Program-made: the position numbers and the translations under genes
In this document: in pieces, positions 17,435-26,583 of the stretch
Position numbering within the stretch: the first letter of the stretch is position 1
Layout of the letters: every line of letters begins with the position of its first letter
The notes under the pieces: generated by a model
Databases searched by the model: none
What the model saw: the letters and a program-made list of their open reading frames with translations, nothing else
Told to the model about the DNA's origin: nothing
Origin: Pedobacter sp. AJM
Lineage (GTDB): Bacteria > Bacteroidota > Bacteroidia > Sphingobacteriales > Sphingobacteriaceae
DNA: 64,000 bases
NCBI RefSeq assembly: GCF_002197755.1
Contig: NZ_NHOT01000004.1
Span: 124,001 to 188,000, forward strand
Direction: 5' to 3'

Positions 17435-18358
17435 ATGGCCAAAGCCAATAAATCGATATACAGTGCACTTGCAGCCAACTTATTAATTGCCGTTACCAAA
17501 TTTATTGCAGGCGCATTTACCAATAGTTCTTCTATGATTGCGGAAGGCATTCACTCCACGGTTGATACCAGCAATCAGCTGCTGCTGCTCTACGGTTTAA
17601 AGCGCAGTATAAAACCAGCAGATCAGTACCGGCCCTTTGGCTACGGAAAAGAACTTTATTTCTGGTCCTTTATCGTCTCCATCATGATTTTTGGCCTGGG
17701 AGGTGTATTATCAGTTTCGCAGGGCATTACCCATATCCGCTATCCGGAAACGCTTGTGAATCCCGGCTGGAATTATGCTGTCCTGGCCCTATCATTTGTA
17801 TTTGAGGGTGCCTCACTCCTCGTTGCCATTAAAGAATTTAACCAAACCCGTAAAGGTTTGCCCTGGTGGAAAGCTATCATCAAAAGTAAAGATCCTTCCG
17901 GATTTCTGGTACTTTTTGAAGATGGTGCAGCTGTATTGGGACTGTTGATTGTTTTTGTGATGATGGTATTAAGCCATCACCTCAACATGCCTTTTTTAGA
18001 TGGCCTGGCATCTGTTTTAGTTGGCCTTCTACTGATCTTTGTCTCCTTTATTTTAGCCAGGGAAAACAGAAGTTTATTAATGGGTGAAGGATTAAGTCCG
18101 GAAACTCAGCAAAAACTAAAAGATTTAACAGAAAGTGATCCTGATGTTATGGCAGTAAAAAGTATTTTGTCTACTTATCAGTCTCCAAAAGAAGTTTTAC
18201 TGGTATTGGTTTTAACTTTCAGGCCTGAACTGGATACTGAAGATTTAACCGGGGCAATAGATAGAATAAGGGAAAGAATTAAGGCTGAATATGAACTTGT
18301 TAAATTCGTCATTATTCAGCCTCAATCGGTAAACATCACCACTGAAGAAATTGCTTAA
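17435..18358 (+). CDS. Cation diffusion facilitator transporter
   Basis: This 307-residue CDF-family metal exporter has about six membrane helices. TM2 carries MIAEGIHSTVDTSNQ with the His/Asp metal ligands, and TM5 carries LFEDGAAVLGL and FLDGLASVLVG. A cytoplasmic C-terminal domain of about 90 residues follows. Family members export Zn, Fe, Co or Mn in exchange for protons; the metal here is uncertain. The stop is 31 bases from the convergent oxidoreductase gene. Confidence 0.92.
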   Translation: MAKANKSIYSALAANLLIAVTKFIAGAFTNSSSMIAEGIHSTVDTSNQLLLLYGLKRSIKPADQYRPFGYGKELYFWSFIVSIMIFGLGGVLSVSQGITHIRYPETLVNPGWNYAVLALSFVFEGASLLVAIKEFNQTRKGLPWWKAIIKSKDPSGFLVLFEDGAAVLGLLIVFVMMVLSHHLNMPFLDGLASVLVGLLLIFVSFILARENRSLLMGEGLSPETQQKLKDLTESDPDVMAVKSILSTYQSPKEVLLVLVLTFRPELDTEDLTGAIDRIRERIKAEYELVKFVIIQPQSVNITTEEIA

Positions 18359-18389
18359 TCGGCAATTTATAAATGCGGCCTGTTCAACA

Positions 18390-19319
18390 TTAAATCACCT
18401 GCAGTACGATTTTACCGCGGGTATGCCCCTGTTCATTGCTGAGGTGTGCTTTTCGTGCCTCCGTAAATGGCAGTACCTGGTCAATAACAGGCTTAACCTT
18501 ACCGGCATCAATTAATTGCGCAATTTCTTCCAGTTGTTTCGGAATGGATTGGGCCATATAACTGCTCAAATGAATATTCTTTGCTTTTGCTTCATTTACA
18601 AATTCGGGGGCTAGTGTAGTTATGAGCCGGCCACCAGGCTTTAAGACATCAATAGATTTAAGTTGTGTATCACCACCGATGGTATCCAATACCAAATCTA
18701 TATCATGAAGGATATTTTCAAAGCTTTCCATGTTATAGTCGATCACTTCATCTGCACCCAGCCTTTTCAGAAAATCGATGTTCTGATCAGAAGCTGTTCC
18801 AATTACATAAGCACCTTTATTCTTCGCAAACTGCACGGCATAAGTTCCAACGCCTCCAGCAGCTGCATGAATCAAAACCTTTTGTCCTTCTTTTAAAAGT
18901 CCGTGGTCAAATAAACCCTGCCAGGCCGTTAAACCTGCCAGAGGAACAGCTGCCGCTTCGGTATGGCCAATACTGATCGGCTTAATACTCAGCAGATTTG
19001 CTTTTACCACAATATATTCGGCATAAGCCCCATTTTTTGTTGGATCCGGCCGGCCATAAACCTCATCTCCCTTTCTGAAATGGCCCACTTTGTCTCCAAG
19101 AGCTTCAATTACACCTGAAACATCCCAACCCAGGGTTAAAGGTAGTTTTGAAGGAAATTTTTCCTTACGGTATCCTTCTCTTATTTTCCAGTCGACAGGA
19201 TTTACACTGGTGGCGTGTACCCTGATTAACACTTCATCTTTTTCCGGCTGTGGTACCGGAATTTCATCAATTGACAATACATCCGGACCACCGAATTCGT
19301 GGATTCTGATCGCTTTCAT
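18390..19319 (-). CDS. NADP-dependent quinone oxidoreductase-like protein
   Basis: This zinc-independent medium-chain dehydrogenase/reductase of about 309 residues starts MKAIRIHEFGGPDVLSI. It has the nucleotide-binding segment IHAAAGGVGTYAVQFAKNKG near residue 150 and ends with ARKAHLSNEQGHTRGKIVLQ, typical of the quinone oxidoreductase / zinc-binding-like subfamily. It uses NADPH to reduce quinones or activated alkenes. I choose the ATG at 19319 over the in-frame TTG six bases upstream. Its start lies a few bases from the stop of the upstream aldehyde dehydrogenase, so the two form an operon. Confidence 0.92.
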   Translation of the reverse strand: MKAIRIHEFGGPDVLSIDEIPVPQPEKDEVLIRVHATSVNPVDWKIREGYRKEKFPSKLPLTLGWDVSGVIEALGDKVGHFRKGDEVYGRPDPTKNGAYAEYIVVKANLLSIKPISIGHTEAAAVPLAGLTAWQGLFDHGLLKEGQKVLIHAAAGGVGTYAVQFAKNKGAYVIGTASDQNIDFLKRLGADEVIDYNMESFENILHDIDLVLDTIGGDTQLKSIDVLKPGGRLITTLAPEFVNEAKAKNIHLSSYMAQSIPKQLEEIAQLIDAGKVKPVIDQVLPFTEARKAHLSNEQGHTRGKIVLQVI

Positions 19320-19325
19320 AGGCAA

Positions 19326-20699
19326 TTATTTAATATATACGGTTTTAACATTTACAAATTCATGAATTCCGAACAGGCCCAGTTCGCGGCCATACCCGGA
19401 TTGATTGATCCCTCCGAAAGGCAATGCAGGGTCTGATTTTACACCTTCATTTACAAAACAAGATCCCGCCTGTAGCTGGTTTTTAGCAATATCTTCAGCC
19501 AACACAAGATCCGATGTAAAAACAGCAGCCCCTAAGCCAAAGGGTGTATCATTGGCAATGCGAACGGCATCGGCCACATCTTCCGCAGAAATTATTGCCG
19601 CAACGGGACCGAAGATTTCCTCATCATAAGCCAGCATTCCTTTTTTTACACCGGTTAAAATGGTAGGTTGATAGAAGGCGTGATCACCTTTAGATGCAGG
19701 AATTTCACCACCCAGGATACAAGTTGCCCCCTGGGCAATGGTTTTTAACACCTGCTCATGCAGCTCATCCCGGAGCGACACTTTTGCCATCGGACCAAGT
19801 TCAGTTGTTTCATGAAGGGGATCACCAGTTTTTTTAGCCGCCATAGCTGCTTTTAAATGTGCTATAAATTCAGTTTCCACTTCCTTTACCACAATAAAGC
19901 GCTTAGCCGCAATACAGCTTTGGCCATTATTAATTAAACGGGCCTCGGCACAAACTTTTGCGGCTTCTTTTAAATCGGCATCAGCCAGAATGAGGTAAGG
20001 ATCGCTTCCGCCAAGTTCCAGAACTGTTTTTTTGATTAAGCTTCCAGCCTGTTCTGCCACCTTTTGACCAGCTTCTGTACTTCCGGTTAAGGTAACGGCC
20101 TTAACCAGCGGATGGGCAATCACCCCTGAAACAGCTTTACTTCCACATATTAAAGTTTTAAATACATGGGTATGAAAGCCGGCATCTTCCACCAGTTTTT
20201 CAATGGCTAACGCGCAGCCCGTTACACTTGAAGCATGCTTTAAAACGCCACAATTGCCGGCCATCAAGGCCGGAGACAGAAACCTGAAAACCTGCCAGAA
20301 AGGAAAATTCCAGGGCATGACAGCCAAAACGATTCCAATAGGTTGAAAACTAATGAAGCTTTTACTGGCACTGGTTTCAACGTGCCGATCGGCCAGAAAG
20401 CTGGCACCATTTGTTGCATAGTATTCACAAACTGATGCACACTTAAGCACTTCAGCCAAACCAGCCTTTAATGGTTTACCCATTTCCAAAGCCATCAGCG
20501 TGGCGAGTTCATCCTGCCGTTCTTTTAACAGGCCGGCTATTTTAAGCAAAAAATTTGCCCTGTATTCAAAATCCGTCTGCCGATAAGCAGTCCAGGATTC
20601 ATGAACCTGTTCAATTTTTTTATTGATGATTTCAGGAGTATCTTCCTGATATGTTTTTATGACCTGCCCATTAACGGGGTTGATGGATGAAATACTCAT
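19326..20699 (-). CDS. NAD(P)-dependent succinate-semialdehyde dehydrogenase family protein
   Basis: This aldehyde dehydrogenase of about 457 residues has the catalytic Glu in VLELGGSDPYLIL and the catalytic Cys in NNGQSCIAAKRF, plus the cofactor loop TLTGSTEAGQKVAEQ. The ATG at 20699 (MSISSINPVNGQVIKTYQED) matches the conserved N-terminus of this family and is preferred over the upstream in-frame ATG at 20750. It oxidises succinate semialdehyde or related short aldehydes. In principle it could finish the 2-ketoglutarate semialdehyde branch of the aldonate locus 27 kb away, but that link is speculative. It is co-directional with the oxidoreductase downstream. Confidence 0.92.
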   Translation of the reverse strand: MSISSINPVNGQVIKTYQEDTPEIINKKIEQVHESWTAYRQTDFEYRANFLLKIAGLLKERQDELATLMALEMGKPLKAGLAEVLKCASVCEYYATNGASFLADRHVETSASKSFISFQPIGIVLAVMPWNFPFWQVFRFLSPALMAGNCGVLKHASSVTGCALAIEKLVEDAGFHTHVFKTLICGSKAVSGVIAHPLVKAVTLTGSTEAGQKVAEQAGSLIKKTVLELGGSDPYLILADADLKEAAKVCAEARLINNGQSCIAAKRFIVVKEVETEFIAHLKAAMAAKKTGDPLHETTELGPMAKVSLRDELHEQVLKTIAQGATCILGGEIPASKGDHAFYQPTILTGVKKGMLAYDEEIFGPVAAIISAEDVADAVRIANDTPFGLGAAVFTSDLVLAEDIAKNQLQAGSCFVNEGVKSDPALPFGGINQSGYGRELGLFGIHEFVNVKTVYIK

Positions 20700-20777
20700 G
20701 GTAAATGAACACTTCATCTCTGAATTTTGTGTGCTGTAATTTGATTTCATGAATCTTAAATTACAGAACAGGGATTC

Positions 20778-21938
20778 TTAAACCTGTTTTTCCCTTAATT
20801 TCTGCTTTAAGATTCCGGCGGCTTTGGTATAACCACCGTCTGCCCCATCCACAAAATGAATATGCTCATCTTCAAAATCACGCACATAACAAGACATGAC
20901 AGATTCGCCGCTGACATAGATACCAAAAGATATTTCTCCGGTATCTTCTAAATGCTGAAGGGCCTTCTGCAAGGCCAAACGCTGTTTTTCTGTCCCGGTA
21001 ATTACAGTATTGATCCGGCCGTCTATTACCAGTGTATCAGACATTTCAACCAGTTGCTGCAGGTATTTTTTTCCGCTGTCCGTTCTGAAATACACAAAGG
21101 CATACATATTTACGAACCAGTTTTTAACCAGTTCCAGCCATTTTATTTTACCTAAACGATGCCGCATTTCCCTCCCCAGATTATTGAAAGAGGTTTTGAA
21201 TACCAGTTTGGGAATAGATATGGGTTTGCGCTTTTCGGGAGAACCGTAAATCTGATCCAGGCGATGAATAACCTTACTAAACACTTCAGCTTGTTTATTC
21301 ATGTCACGTGCAACGGCAATCAGTGTGACCACTTCATCACTATGTTCCGGGGGAAGGATTTTGTCCCAGCGGCACTGCATACCCGTTAAATCAATTTCTT
21401 CATCGCTACTGTCGTGATCTGAAAACAAATAATCATCACCTTTGATCATTTTCTCGGCATACTCCAGTCCATCACCTAAGATAATCGGAATGGAAAATGT
21501 TTCACCACTGTTCAGCCTGCTGATTTTAAGCGAATGGCCCTGATGGTAAATTTCCTTAACCCTGATCATACCCACCCTTAACTCCAGTCTGAAATTATCC
21601 ATTGTACTGGCACGGTACTTTAATAAGGCTTTCATGCACTTTTCTATAATACTGGATGGCACAATGAAGGTAGCGCCGTCACCACCAAAAAAGAATGGAA
21701 TTAAAATACCGGCTTTATATGCGATGTTGAGTACGGTTACAATGCTGCCGGTTGCCACAAGGTTCACCTCTTCATGCAAACCGGAATTTACGGCTTGTGT
21801 AGAGCTTTTTATATCCGTTATGATCACACACCAATCCTCGGGAATATCCTTAAACAACTTTCTCCTCAGCAGTAACCTGCTTAAATTTAACTTATTAATG
21901 ACCAGATTGGAATAGAAATGATCCTGTTTTGAAGGCAT
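20778..21938 (-). CDS. DUF3095 family, class III cyclase-like protein
   Basis: This 386-residue protein carries VIITDIKSSTQAV near residue 40 and FFFGGDGATFIVP near residue 85. These match the two metal-binding strands of class III nucleotide cyclase and GGDEF-like folds: Asp plus S-S-T in the first, Asp in GGDG in the second. The layout matches DUF3095 proteins. A cyclase or nucleotide-binding role is inferred from these motifs only; residues specific for ATP or GTP are not identified. The C-terminal half (FGIYVSGESVMSCYVRDF) is less conserved. It has no membrane segments and starts independently of its neighbours. Confidence 0.75.
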   Translation of the reverse strand: MPSKQDHFYSNLVINKLNLSRLLLRRKLFKDIPEDWCVIITDIKSSTQAVNSGLHEEVNLVATGSIVTVLNIAYKAGILIPFFFGGDGATFIVPSSIIEKCMKALLKYRASTMDNFRLELRVGMIRVKEIYHQGHSLKISRLNSGETFSIPIILGDGLEYAEKMIKGDDYLFSDHDSSDEEIDLTGMQCRWDKILPPEHSDEVVTLIAVARDMNKQAEVFSKVIHRLDQIYGSPEKRKPISIPKLVFKTSFNNLGREMRHRLGKIKWLELVKNWFVNMYAFVYFRTDSGKKYLQQLVEMSDTLVIDGRINTVITGTEKQRLALQKALQHLEDTGEISFGIYVSGESVMSCYVRDFEDEHIHFVDGADGGYTKAAGILKQKLREKQV

Positions 21939-22012
21939 AAAAACTGATAATGATGCTACAATATAGCTAAAGCAGATGTTTGTAGCGCAATTAAACCAAA
22001 AATGTTTATGAT

Positions 22013-22210
22013 TTAAATGATCACCAGGATGGTTCCGGATTTGCCTAAATGAAAATAGTAATGCAATTCGTAACTATAGTGGATTTTTTCAATTTCACAA
22101 ACCTTTCCTGATTTGCCGAACTCATCCGCTACAAAATCACCTACCTTTATCTTTTCCAGCTGATGCCTGCTGACAGATGCCCTTTTAATTTGTGTAGCAT
22201 ATTTTTCCAT
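22013..22210 (-). CDS. Small hypothetical protein, SH3-like
   Basis: This 65-residue ORF begins MEKYATQIKRASVSRHQLEK. Its middle part, KVGDFVADEFGKSGKVCEIE, resembles a small beta-barrel (KOW or SH3-like) turn pattern. There is no signal peptide. It lies between the DUF3095 gene and another small gene on the same strand and could be transcribed with them. No function is recognised. Confidence 0.55.
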   Translation of the reverse strand: MEKYATQIKRASVSRHQLEKIKVGDFVADEFGKSGKVCEIEKIHYSYELHYYFHLGKSGTILVII

Positions 22211-22300
22211 GATCGCGTTTTTTTTAACTTACGGAAAGTAAATGCATCCGGATTTCAACTGAAAAAAATATACCAGCAGTGCGTTTTCTGGCAAAATGAT

Positions 22301-22621
22301 TTAATAATATACCAATTCATAAATCCTTTTCATATACAAGGCTTCATCAATTTTAATAAAAAATTCCTGCCATTCTTCCCGGGTAAACACCAGGCTGATA
22401 TCAGGAAAAGGTGTTGACAGAATGACGACTTCTTTGCCATCGGAGCGACTTTCGAGATAATCATCGAAGCATAATTTTTTGGTAGCCGTGCAAAAGGCAT
22501 TAAACTGTTCAAATGAAAAATTCATCAGTACACCCGCACGCCAGATATTAAGCACCTTACAATTATTGCATTGAGCAATCGTGATATTTTCATTATGAGC
22601 GAGGATAGTTGTTTTACACAT
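22301..22621 (-). CDS. DUF6686-like small cytoplasmic protein
   Basis: This protein of about 106 residues starts MCKTTILAHNENITIAQCNN, then CKVLNIWRAGVLMNFSFEQF. The Cys pair around residues 18-21 followed by a beta-strand and an F-x-x-F segment resembles a small Bacteroidota family annotated DUF6686. I choose the second of two adjacent ATGs. The C-terminus (TREEWQEFFIKIDEALY) looks helical. Function is unknown, and the family assignment is a recollection of the pattern. Confidence 0.65.
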   Translation of the reverse strand: MCKTTILAHNENITIAQCNNCKVLNIWRAGVLMNFSFEQFNAFCTATKKLCFDDYLESRSDGKEVVILSTPFPDISLVFTREEWQEFFIKIDEALYMKRIYELVYY

Positions 22622-22730
22622 CAATTTTCAAATTAAATTATGATTGCAAGCAAATATCACACTATTTAGAATAATTCCAAATAAAATGTCATAAATTTAA
22701 GGTCAAATTCCACTCATCCCTGTTCATAAA

Positions 22731-22754
22731 AAATGCCGGATCGTGCCGGCATTT
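22731..22754 (-). terminator. Terminator of the Dabb gene
   Basis: A 9-bp perfect GC-containing stem (AAATGCCGG / CCGGCATTT) with a six-base loop is followed on the minus strand by a T-run. It lies just after the Dabb gene. Confidence 0.85.
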
Positions 22755-22768
22755 AATTCTAATATGAT

Positions 22769-23065
22769 TTAGTTAGCATCGTAAATGATCACCTTTTCAA
22801 AATAAACTTTAAATTCATCCAGAAAGGCTTTGTGCAGCGGATGGACCTGATAAACATCATGGCCGGCCAGATCTTCAAAGAGCAGCAGTAAACTAAATGT
22901 ATAACTGCTATCTACTACGGCACGTTCAATAGGTGCCGGCGTACCCAAATGAAAAGTTTTTACTTCTTCAATTTGTTCAAGGGTTTCTAAACTCTTACGG
23001 AAAGCGGCTTTCTCCGTTTCGGTCATATCGGCTTTAAGCCAAAATAAAACATGGTGTGCAATCAT
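22769..23065 (-). CDS. Dabb (stress-responsive alpha/beta barrel) protein
   Basis: This 98-residue protein opens with MIAHHVLFWLKADMTETEK and contains LLLFEDLAGHDVYQVHPLHKAF, the pattern of the dimeric alpha/beta-barrel (Dabb) domain. Such small proteins often form dimers in stress responses or small-molecule metabolism; no substrate can be assigned. A -7 box (TATATTTG on the minus strand, 23092-23099) lies 26 bases before the ATG and a strong terminator follows, so it forms its own transcription unit. Confidence 0.9.
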   Translation of the reverse strand: MIAHHVLFWLKADMTETEKAAFRKSLETLEQIEEVKTFHLGTPAPIERAVVDSSYTFSLLLLFEDLAGHDVYQVHPLHKAFLDEFKVYFEKVIIYDAN

Positions 23066-23091
23066 TTATTCAATTTTTTTTCAAATATAGA

Positions 23092-23099
23092 AATGTATG
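23092..23099 (-). promoter_or_regulatory. -7 box for the Dabb gene
   Basis: CAAATATA on the plus strand reads TATATTTG on the minus strand, an exact TAnnTTTG match 26 bases before the Dabb start codon. Confidence 0.5.
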
Positions 23100-23110
23100 G
23101 GTATTCTTTT

Positions 23111-25810
23111 CTATCCGAAGACAGTCTTTGCTTTATTTACAGCCTTTTTTAAATCAATTCCCTTTCCTAAAACACCTTTAAACAAATCTCCTTCATCTTT
23201 TAAACGATCCATCGCATTAAAAATATTGAAATCTTTCATTTTTAAACCTTTTTTCACTTCTTCCCAGTGTAAAGGCATTGAAACAGTGGCACCGGGTTTT
23301 GGCCGAAGGGAATATGGTCCGGCAATGGTGGCACCCGGACGATTCTGAAGAAAGTCCAGGTACATTTTTCCCTTCCTGGCCGGAATCATTCTTTCCAGCG
23401 AAGTATAGTCTGGGATCTGCTTTTGAACCAGGCTGACTACCATTTTCGCAAACATCTGGCTTTGATCGTAATTATATTTGGCATTTAGGGGAATGTAAAT
23501 GTGCATTCCGGTAGACCCTGATGTTTTACAATAAGAAGGAACATCTATGGCATCGAGGATTTCTTTCGTTACCTGCGCGGCTTCCACCACCTGATCAAAT
23601 GAATGCTGATCCGGATCAAGATCAATCACACAGTAATCAGGATGATCGGGTTTCTGAACCCTGCTGAACCAGGGGTTCATTTCAATACAGCCTAAACCTG
23701 CCATCCACAGCAGGGAAGCTTCATCAGTACCCACCAGATATTCCTTTTTCTCACCTTCGCCATTTTCATATGGGAAAGTTTTGGCCCATTCAGGTGCCTT
23801 CCCTTTCACATCCTTCTGGTAAAAACTCTTCCCGTTTATGCCCCCTGGAAAACGGTTTAAGGATTGTGGGCGGTCTTTCAGATAAGGTAAAATGTAATCT
23901 GCTACCTGATAATAATAGTTGAACATATCCCTTTTGGTTACCTGATCATCAGGCCAGTAAACTTTGCTCAGGTTGGTAAACTTTAATTCATGACCTTTTA
24001 TTTTTCGAACCTGTGTTTGTTCTTTCGGATTGAGTAATGTTTTGCGCCCGCTGTGTTGAGGTGCTTTGATGGCTGCGCTATGCTTTTCAATTTCAGGGGC
24101 TTTACCGCCAATAATCTTTTCTGTAGCGATCTCTTCTTCGCGAATAATATCTTTCGCTTTTTTATCTTCACGCATACCCCGGAAAGATGGATGCCTGAAT
24201 ACGCCATCATCCGTCACTTCGGTAAAAGCCACCTCACATACCAGCTCTGGTTTTAGCCAGGTGGCCTTTGCCTTTGGCGGATTTGGCCTGAAACGTGAAG
24301 GTTTATTTACATCAGGCAATTCATCAAAAGGACTTTTAGTGATGATTAAGGGTTCAAACTGCCTGATCATGTCTTTTTGTTGCTGATCAGAAAAACCCGT
24401 TCCAACCTTCCCAACATATTGCAGTTTCCCCTTGTCATACACACCGAGCAACAGGGAACTAAATGCTTTTGAAGTATCTTCATTTTTGGTAAATCCGGCA
24501 ATAATCACTTCCTGCCTTTTGCTGACCTTAATCTTTAACCATTCTTTCGATCTCCGGTCAGAAACATAGGTACTGTTTGTTTTTTTTGCGATGATACCTT
24601 CCAGTCCCATCTTTGTTGCCGCTGCAAAAAAATCAATTCCACTGGCCTTAAACACTTTGCCCAAACGTACCCGATCATCGTTAGCAGGCAGCACTTCATT
24701 TAAAATGGCCTGCCGCTGAAACAAGGGAAGCTCCATCAGGTTCTTACCATCATACCACAATAGATCAAACACATAAAAAATGAGTTCACCATCTGCTTCA
24801 CTACGCCAGTTTTGCAAAGATCCAAACTTCGAGATGCCCTTTTCATTTAACACGAGTATTTCTCCGTCAATTAAGGCATTGATTTTCCATTTGCCGAGTA
24901 AATCATAAATGGGATAAAATTTATCATTGAAAGACTTGTTGTTTCTGGAAAACAGTTCCACTTTCCCTTTATTTATAGCGGCCAGCGCCCTGTATCCATC
25001 CCACTTTACTTCGTATTGCCAACCCTCATCATCAAAAGGTTCATCAACCAATGTAGCCAGCATAGGTTTTATAGCAGTTGGAATGGCTGTTTTTGGTATT
25101 TTTTTCAAAAGTTTCTTTACGTCAACCACTTCCTGATCACCAATGGTTTCTGCTTTAGCACTGATTTGTTCTGCCGGGGCTTTCTTCTTAACCTTTACCT
25201 CCTGTTCTTTGCCGTCCTTCCAAACCTTTTCTGATGATTTTTCCATCGCATGGATGGTTTTTCCGGACAGTACCGATTTATCCTGCCTGGTAATATCTTT
25301 GGTACTGGCAAAGCCGTCTTTATGCTTAATCAGGAGCCAGCCGTTTTCACCCATGCCTTTTGTTTTCACCAAGGCAAATTCGCCTTTGAGTTTTTGTCCG
25401 TTAAGTTTGATTTTAACGGAACCCGCTTCCAGTTGTTCTAAAAGATGCTTTTCCTGCGCTTTTTTTCCTTTGATTGTTTCTATCGGTTCATAGGTTCCTT
25501 CATCCCATACAATTACTGTTCCGCCGCCATATTCGCCTTTCGGAATGATGCCTTCAAAATCTTTATAATCAAAAGGATGATCTTCAACCATCATGGCTAA
25601 CCGCTTGTTTTTAGGATCGGTTGACGGACCTTTCGGCACAGCCCAGCTTTTTAATACCCCATCCATTTCTAAACGGAAATCATAATGTAAACGGGTAGCA
25701 TCATGTTTTTGAATCACAAACTGTAATTTATTTTTATCTGTGCTTTTCCCTGATTTAGGCTCTGCCGTTTTATTGAAATTGCGCTTGGCTTCGTATTGTT
25801 TCAGTCCCAT
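23111..25810 (-). CDS. ligD: Multidomain DNA ligase D
   Basis: This ATP-dependent non-homologous end-joining ligase of about 899 residues has all three LigD modules: phosphoesterase, ligase, polymerase. The N-terminal phosphoesterase carries KHDATRLHYDFRLEMDGVL and IIPKGEYGGGTVIVWDEGTY. The ligase has motif I EVKWDGYRAL with the adenylated Lys and later EWLKIKVSKRQEVIIAGFTK. The C-terminal primase/polymerase has VIDLDPD and KTSGSTGMHIYIPL. The ATG at 25810 (MGLKQYEAKRNFNKTAEP) matches the family N-terminus and is preferred over 25837. The usual partner Ku is not in the window. Confidence 0.95.
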   Translation of the reverse strand: MGLKQYEAKRNFNKTAEPKSGKSTDKNKLQFVIQKHDATRLHYDFRLEMDGVLKSWAVPKGPSTDPKNKRLAMMVEDHPFDYKDFEGIIPKGEYGGGTVIVWDEGTYEPIETIKGKKAQEKHLLEQLEAGSVKIKLNGQKLKGEFALVKTKGMGENGWLLIKHKDGFASTKDITRQDKSVLSGKTIHAMEKSSEKVWKDGKEQEVKVKKKAPAEQISAKAETIGDQEVVDVKKLLKKIPKTAIPTAIKPMLATLVDEPFDDEGWQYEVKWDGYRALAAINKGKVELFSRNNKSFNDKFYPIYDLLGKWKINALIDGEILVLNEKGISKFGSLQNWRSEADGELIFYVFDLLWYDGKNLMELPLFQRQAILNEVLPANDDRVRLGKVFKASGIDFFAAATKMGLEGIIAKKTNSTYVSDRRSKEWLKIKVSKRQEVIIAGFTKNEDTSKAFSSLLLGVYDKGKLQYVGKVGTGFSDQQQKDMIRQFEPLIITKSPFDELPDVNKPSRFRPNPPKAKATWLKPELVCEVAFTEVTDDGVFRHPSFRGMREDKKAKDIIREEEIATEKIIGGKAPEIEKHSAAIKAPQHSGRKTLLNPKEQTQVRKIKGHELKFTNLSKVYWPDDQVTKRDMFNYYYQVADYILPYLKDRPQSLNRFPGGINGKSFYQKDVKGKAPEWAKTFPYENGEGEKKEYLVGTDEASLLWMAGLGCIEMNPWFSRVQKPDHPDYCVIDLDPDQHSFDQVVEAAQVTKEILDAIDVPSYCKTSGSTGMHIYIPLNAKYNYDQSQMFAKMVVSLVQKQIPDYTSLERMIPARKGKMYLDFLQNRPGATIAGPYSLRPKPGATVSMPLHWEEVKKGLKMKDFNIFNAMDRLKDEGDLFKGVLGKGIDLKKAVNKAKTVFG

Positions 25811-26041
25811 GAGGCATGTATTTATAAATGTTCCCACTATTCCGCAATAGTGGATGGTGATTAGAAAACTTTAAAACAGTGCGGAAACAGAAAAGGTTTT
25901 TCAATCAGGTATAACCATAAATTTAAGGTTGTTAATTGGTCAGTTTCCAAATTTCATGCACCAGAAACGTGACGCCATTTATTCAATTTCAGGTCATTGA
26001 ATTAATCAAGGCTCAAGTTTTTTCCCCCACATACATGCGGA

Positions 26042-26491
26042 TTGAAACCTTGTCATTCAGGCTTTAACAAAAAAATAAAAAAACATACTAAAAGTTTTGG
26101 CATAAATGTATCTTTGTTGCAATTGGAAAAGGCAATAAAATTATATCGTAAAAAAGAGTTTACCCAGATCAGGGCATTTCTGTTATTGATATTATTTGCC
26201 AGTGCCCTGCTGATCCAGGCACTTCACCATCATGAACCGGATGCCGCTAATTACCGCCATTCGGCTTACGAACAGACACAGTCATCCACTCAATTCAAAG
26301 CCTATAAAATCAACTGTAAACTTTGTGAGGTACTGAAGCAGCAGGGGCATGACTGCACTTTAACACAACCTGATGTTACTGTTGTGAAGCAGGAAATGGC
26401 TTCAGATTTTCATTTTAGGTATTCCAGGAGACATCCTGTTACTTATATTCTTTCAGCGGCCAATAAGGGTCCGCCCAGCTTTATCGCTTAA
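26042..26491 (+). CDS. Small membrane-anchored His/Cys-rich protein, unknown
   Basis: This frame of up to 149 residues has one hydrophobic segment (RAFLLLILFASALLIQALHH) followed by HHH, a KLCEVLKQQGHDC stretch and a C-terminal NKGPPSFIA. The small size, His cluster, Cys pair and terminal GPP motif recall small metal-linked proteins (DUF2946-like) found beside metal transport genes. The start is uncertain. A perfect -7 box (TATCTTTG, 26109-26116) lies inside the first 25 codons, so initiation may be downstream at a TTG such as 26123. It precedes the ABC/TonB operon, so a metal role is a reasonable but unproven inference. Confidence 0.55.
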   Translation: MKPCHSGFNKKIKKHTKSFGINVSLLQLEKAIKLYRKKEFTQIRAFLLLILFASALLIQALHHHEPDAANYRHSAYEQTQSSTQFKAYKINCKLCEVLKQQGHDCTLTQPDVTVVKQEMASDFHFRYSRRHPVTYILSAANKGPPSFIA

Positions 26492-26569
26492 TACACCTGT
26501 TCAGGAGTATACTTTAATATCATTAATTTTCTATCCATTGTAAGCCTGCAAGGGCCTACAGTACTCATT

Positions 26570-26577
26570 TATATTTG
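26570..26577 (+). promoter_or_regulatory. Bacteroidota -7 box TATATTTG ahead of the ABC operon
   Basis: An exact TAnnTTTG match ends six bases before the ATG at 26584. The in-frame TTG at 26575 lies within this box and so is unlikely to be the start codon. Confidence 0.55.
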
Positions 26578-26583
26578 ATTTTT

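Noticed and set aside
24053..25493. Several plus-strand ORFs of 60-116 codons inside ligD
   Set aside because: They are antisense shadows of a long, well-conserved coding frame.
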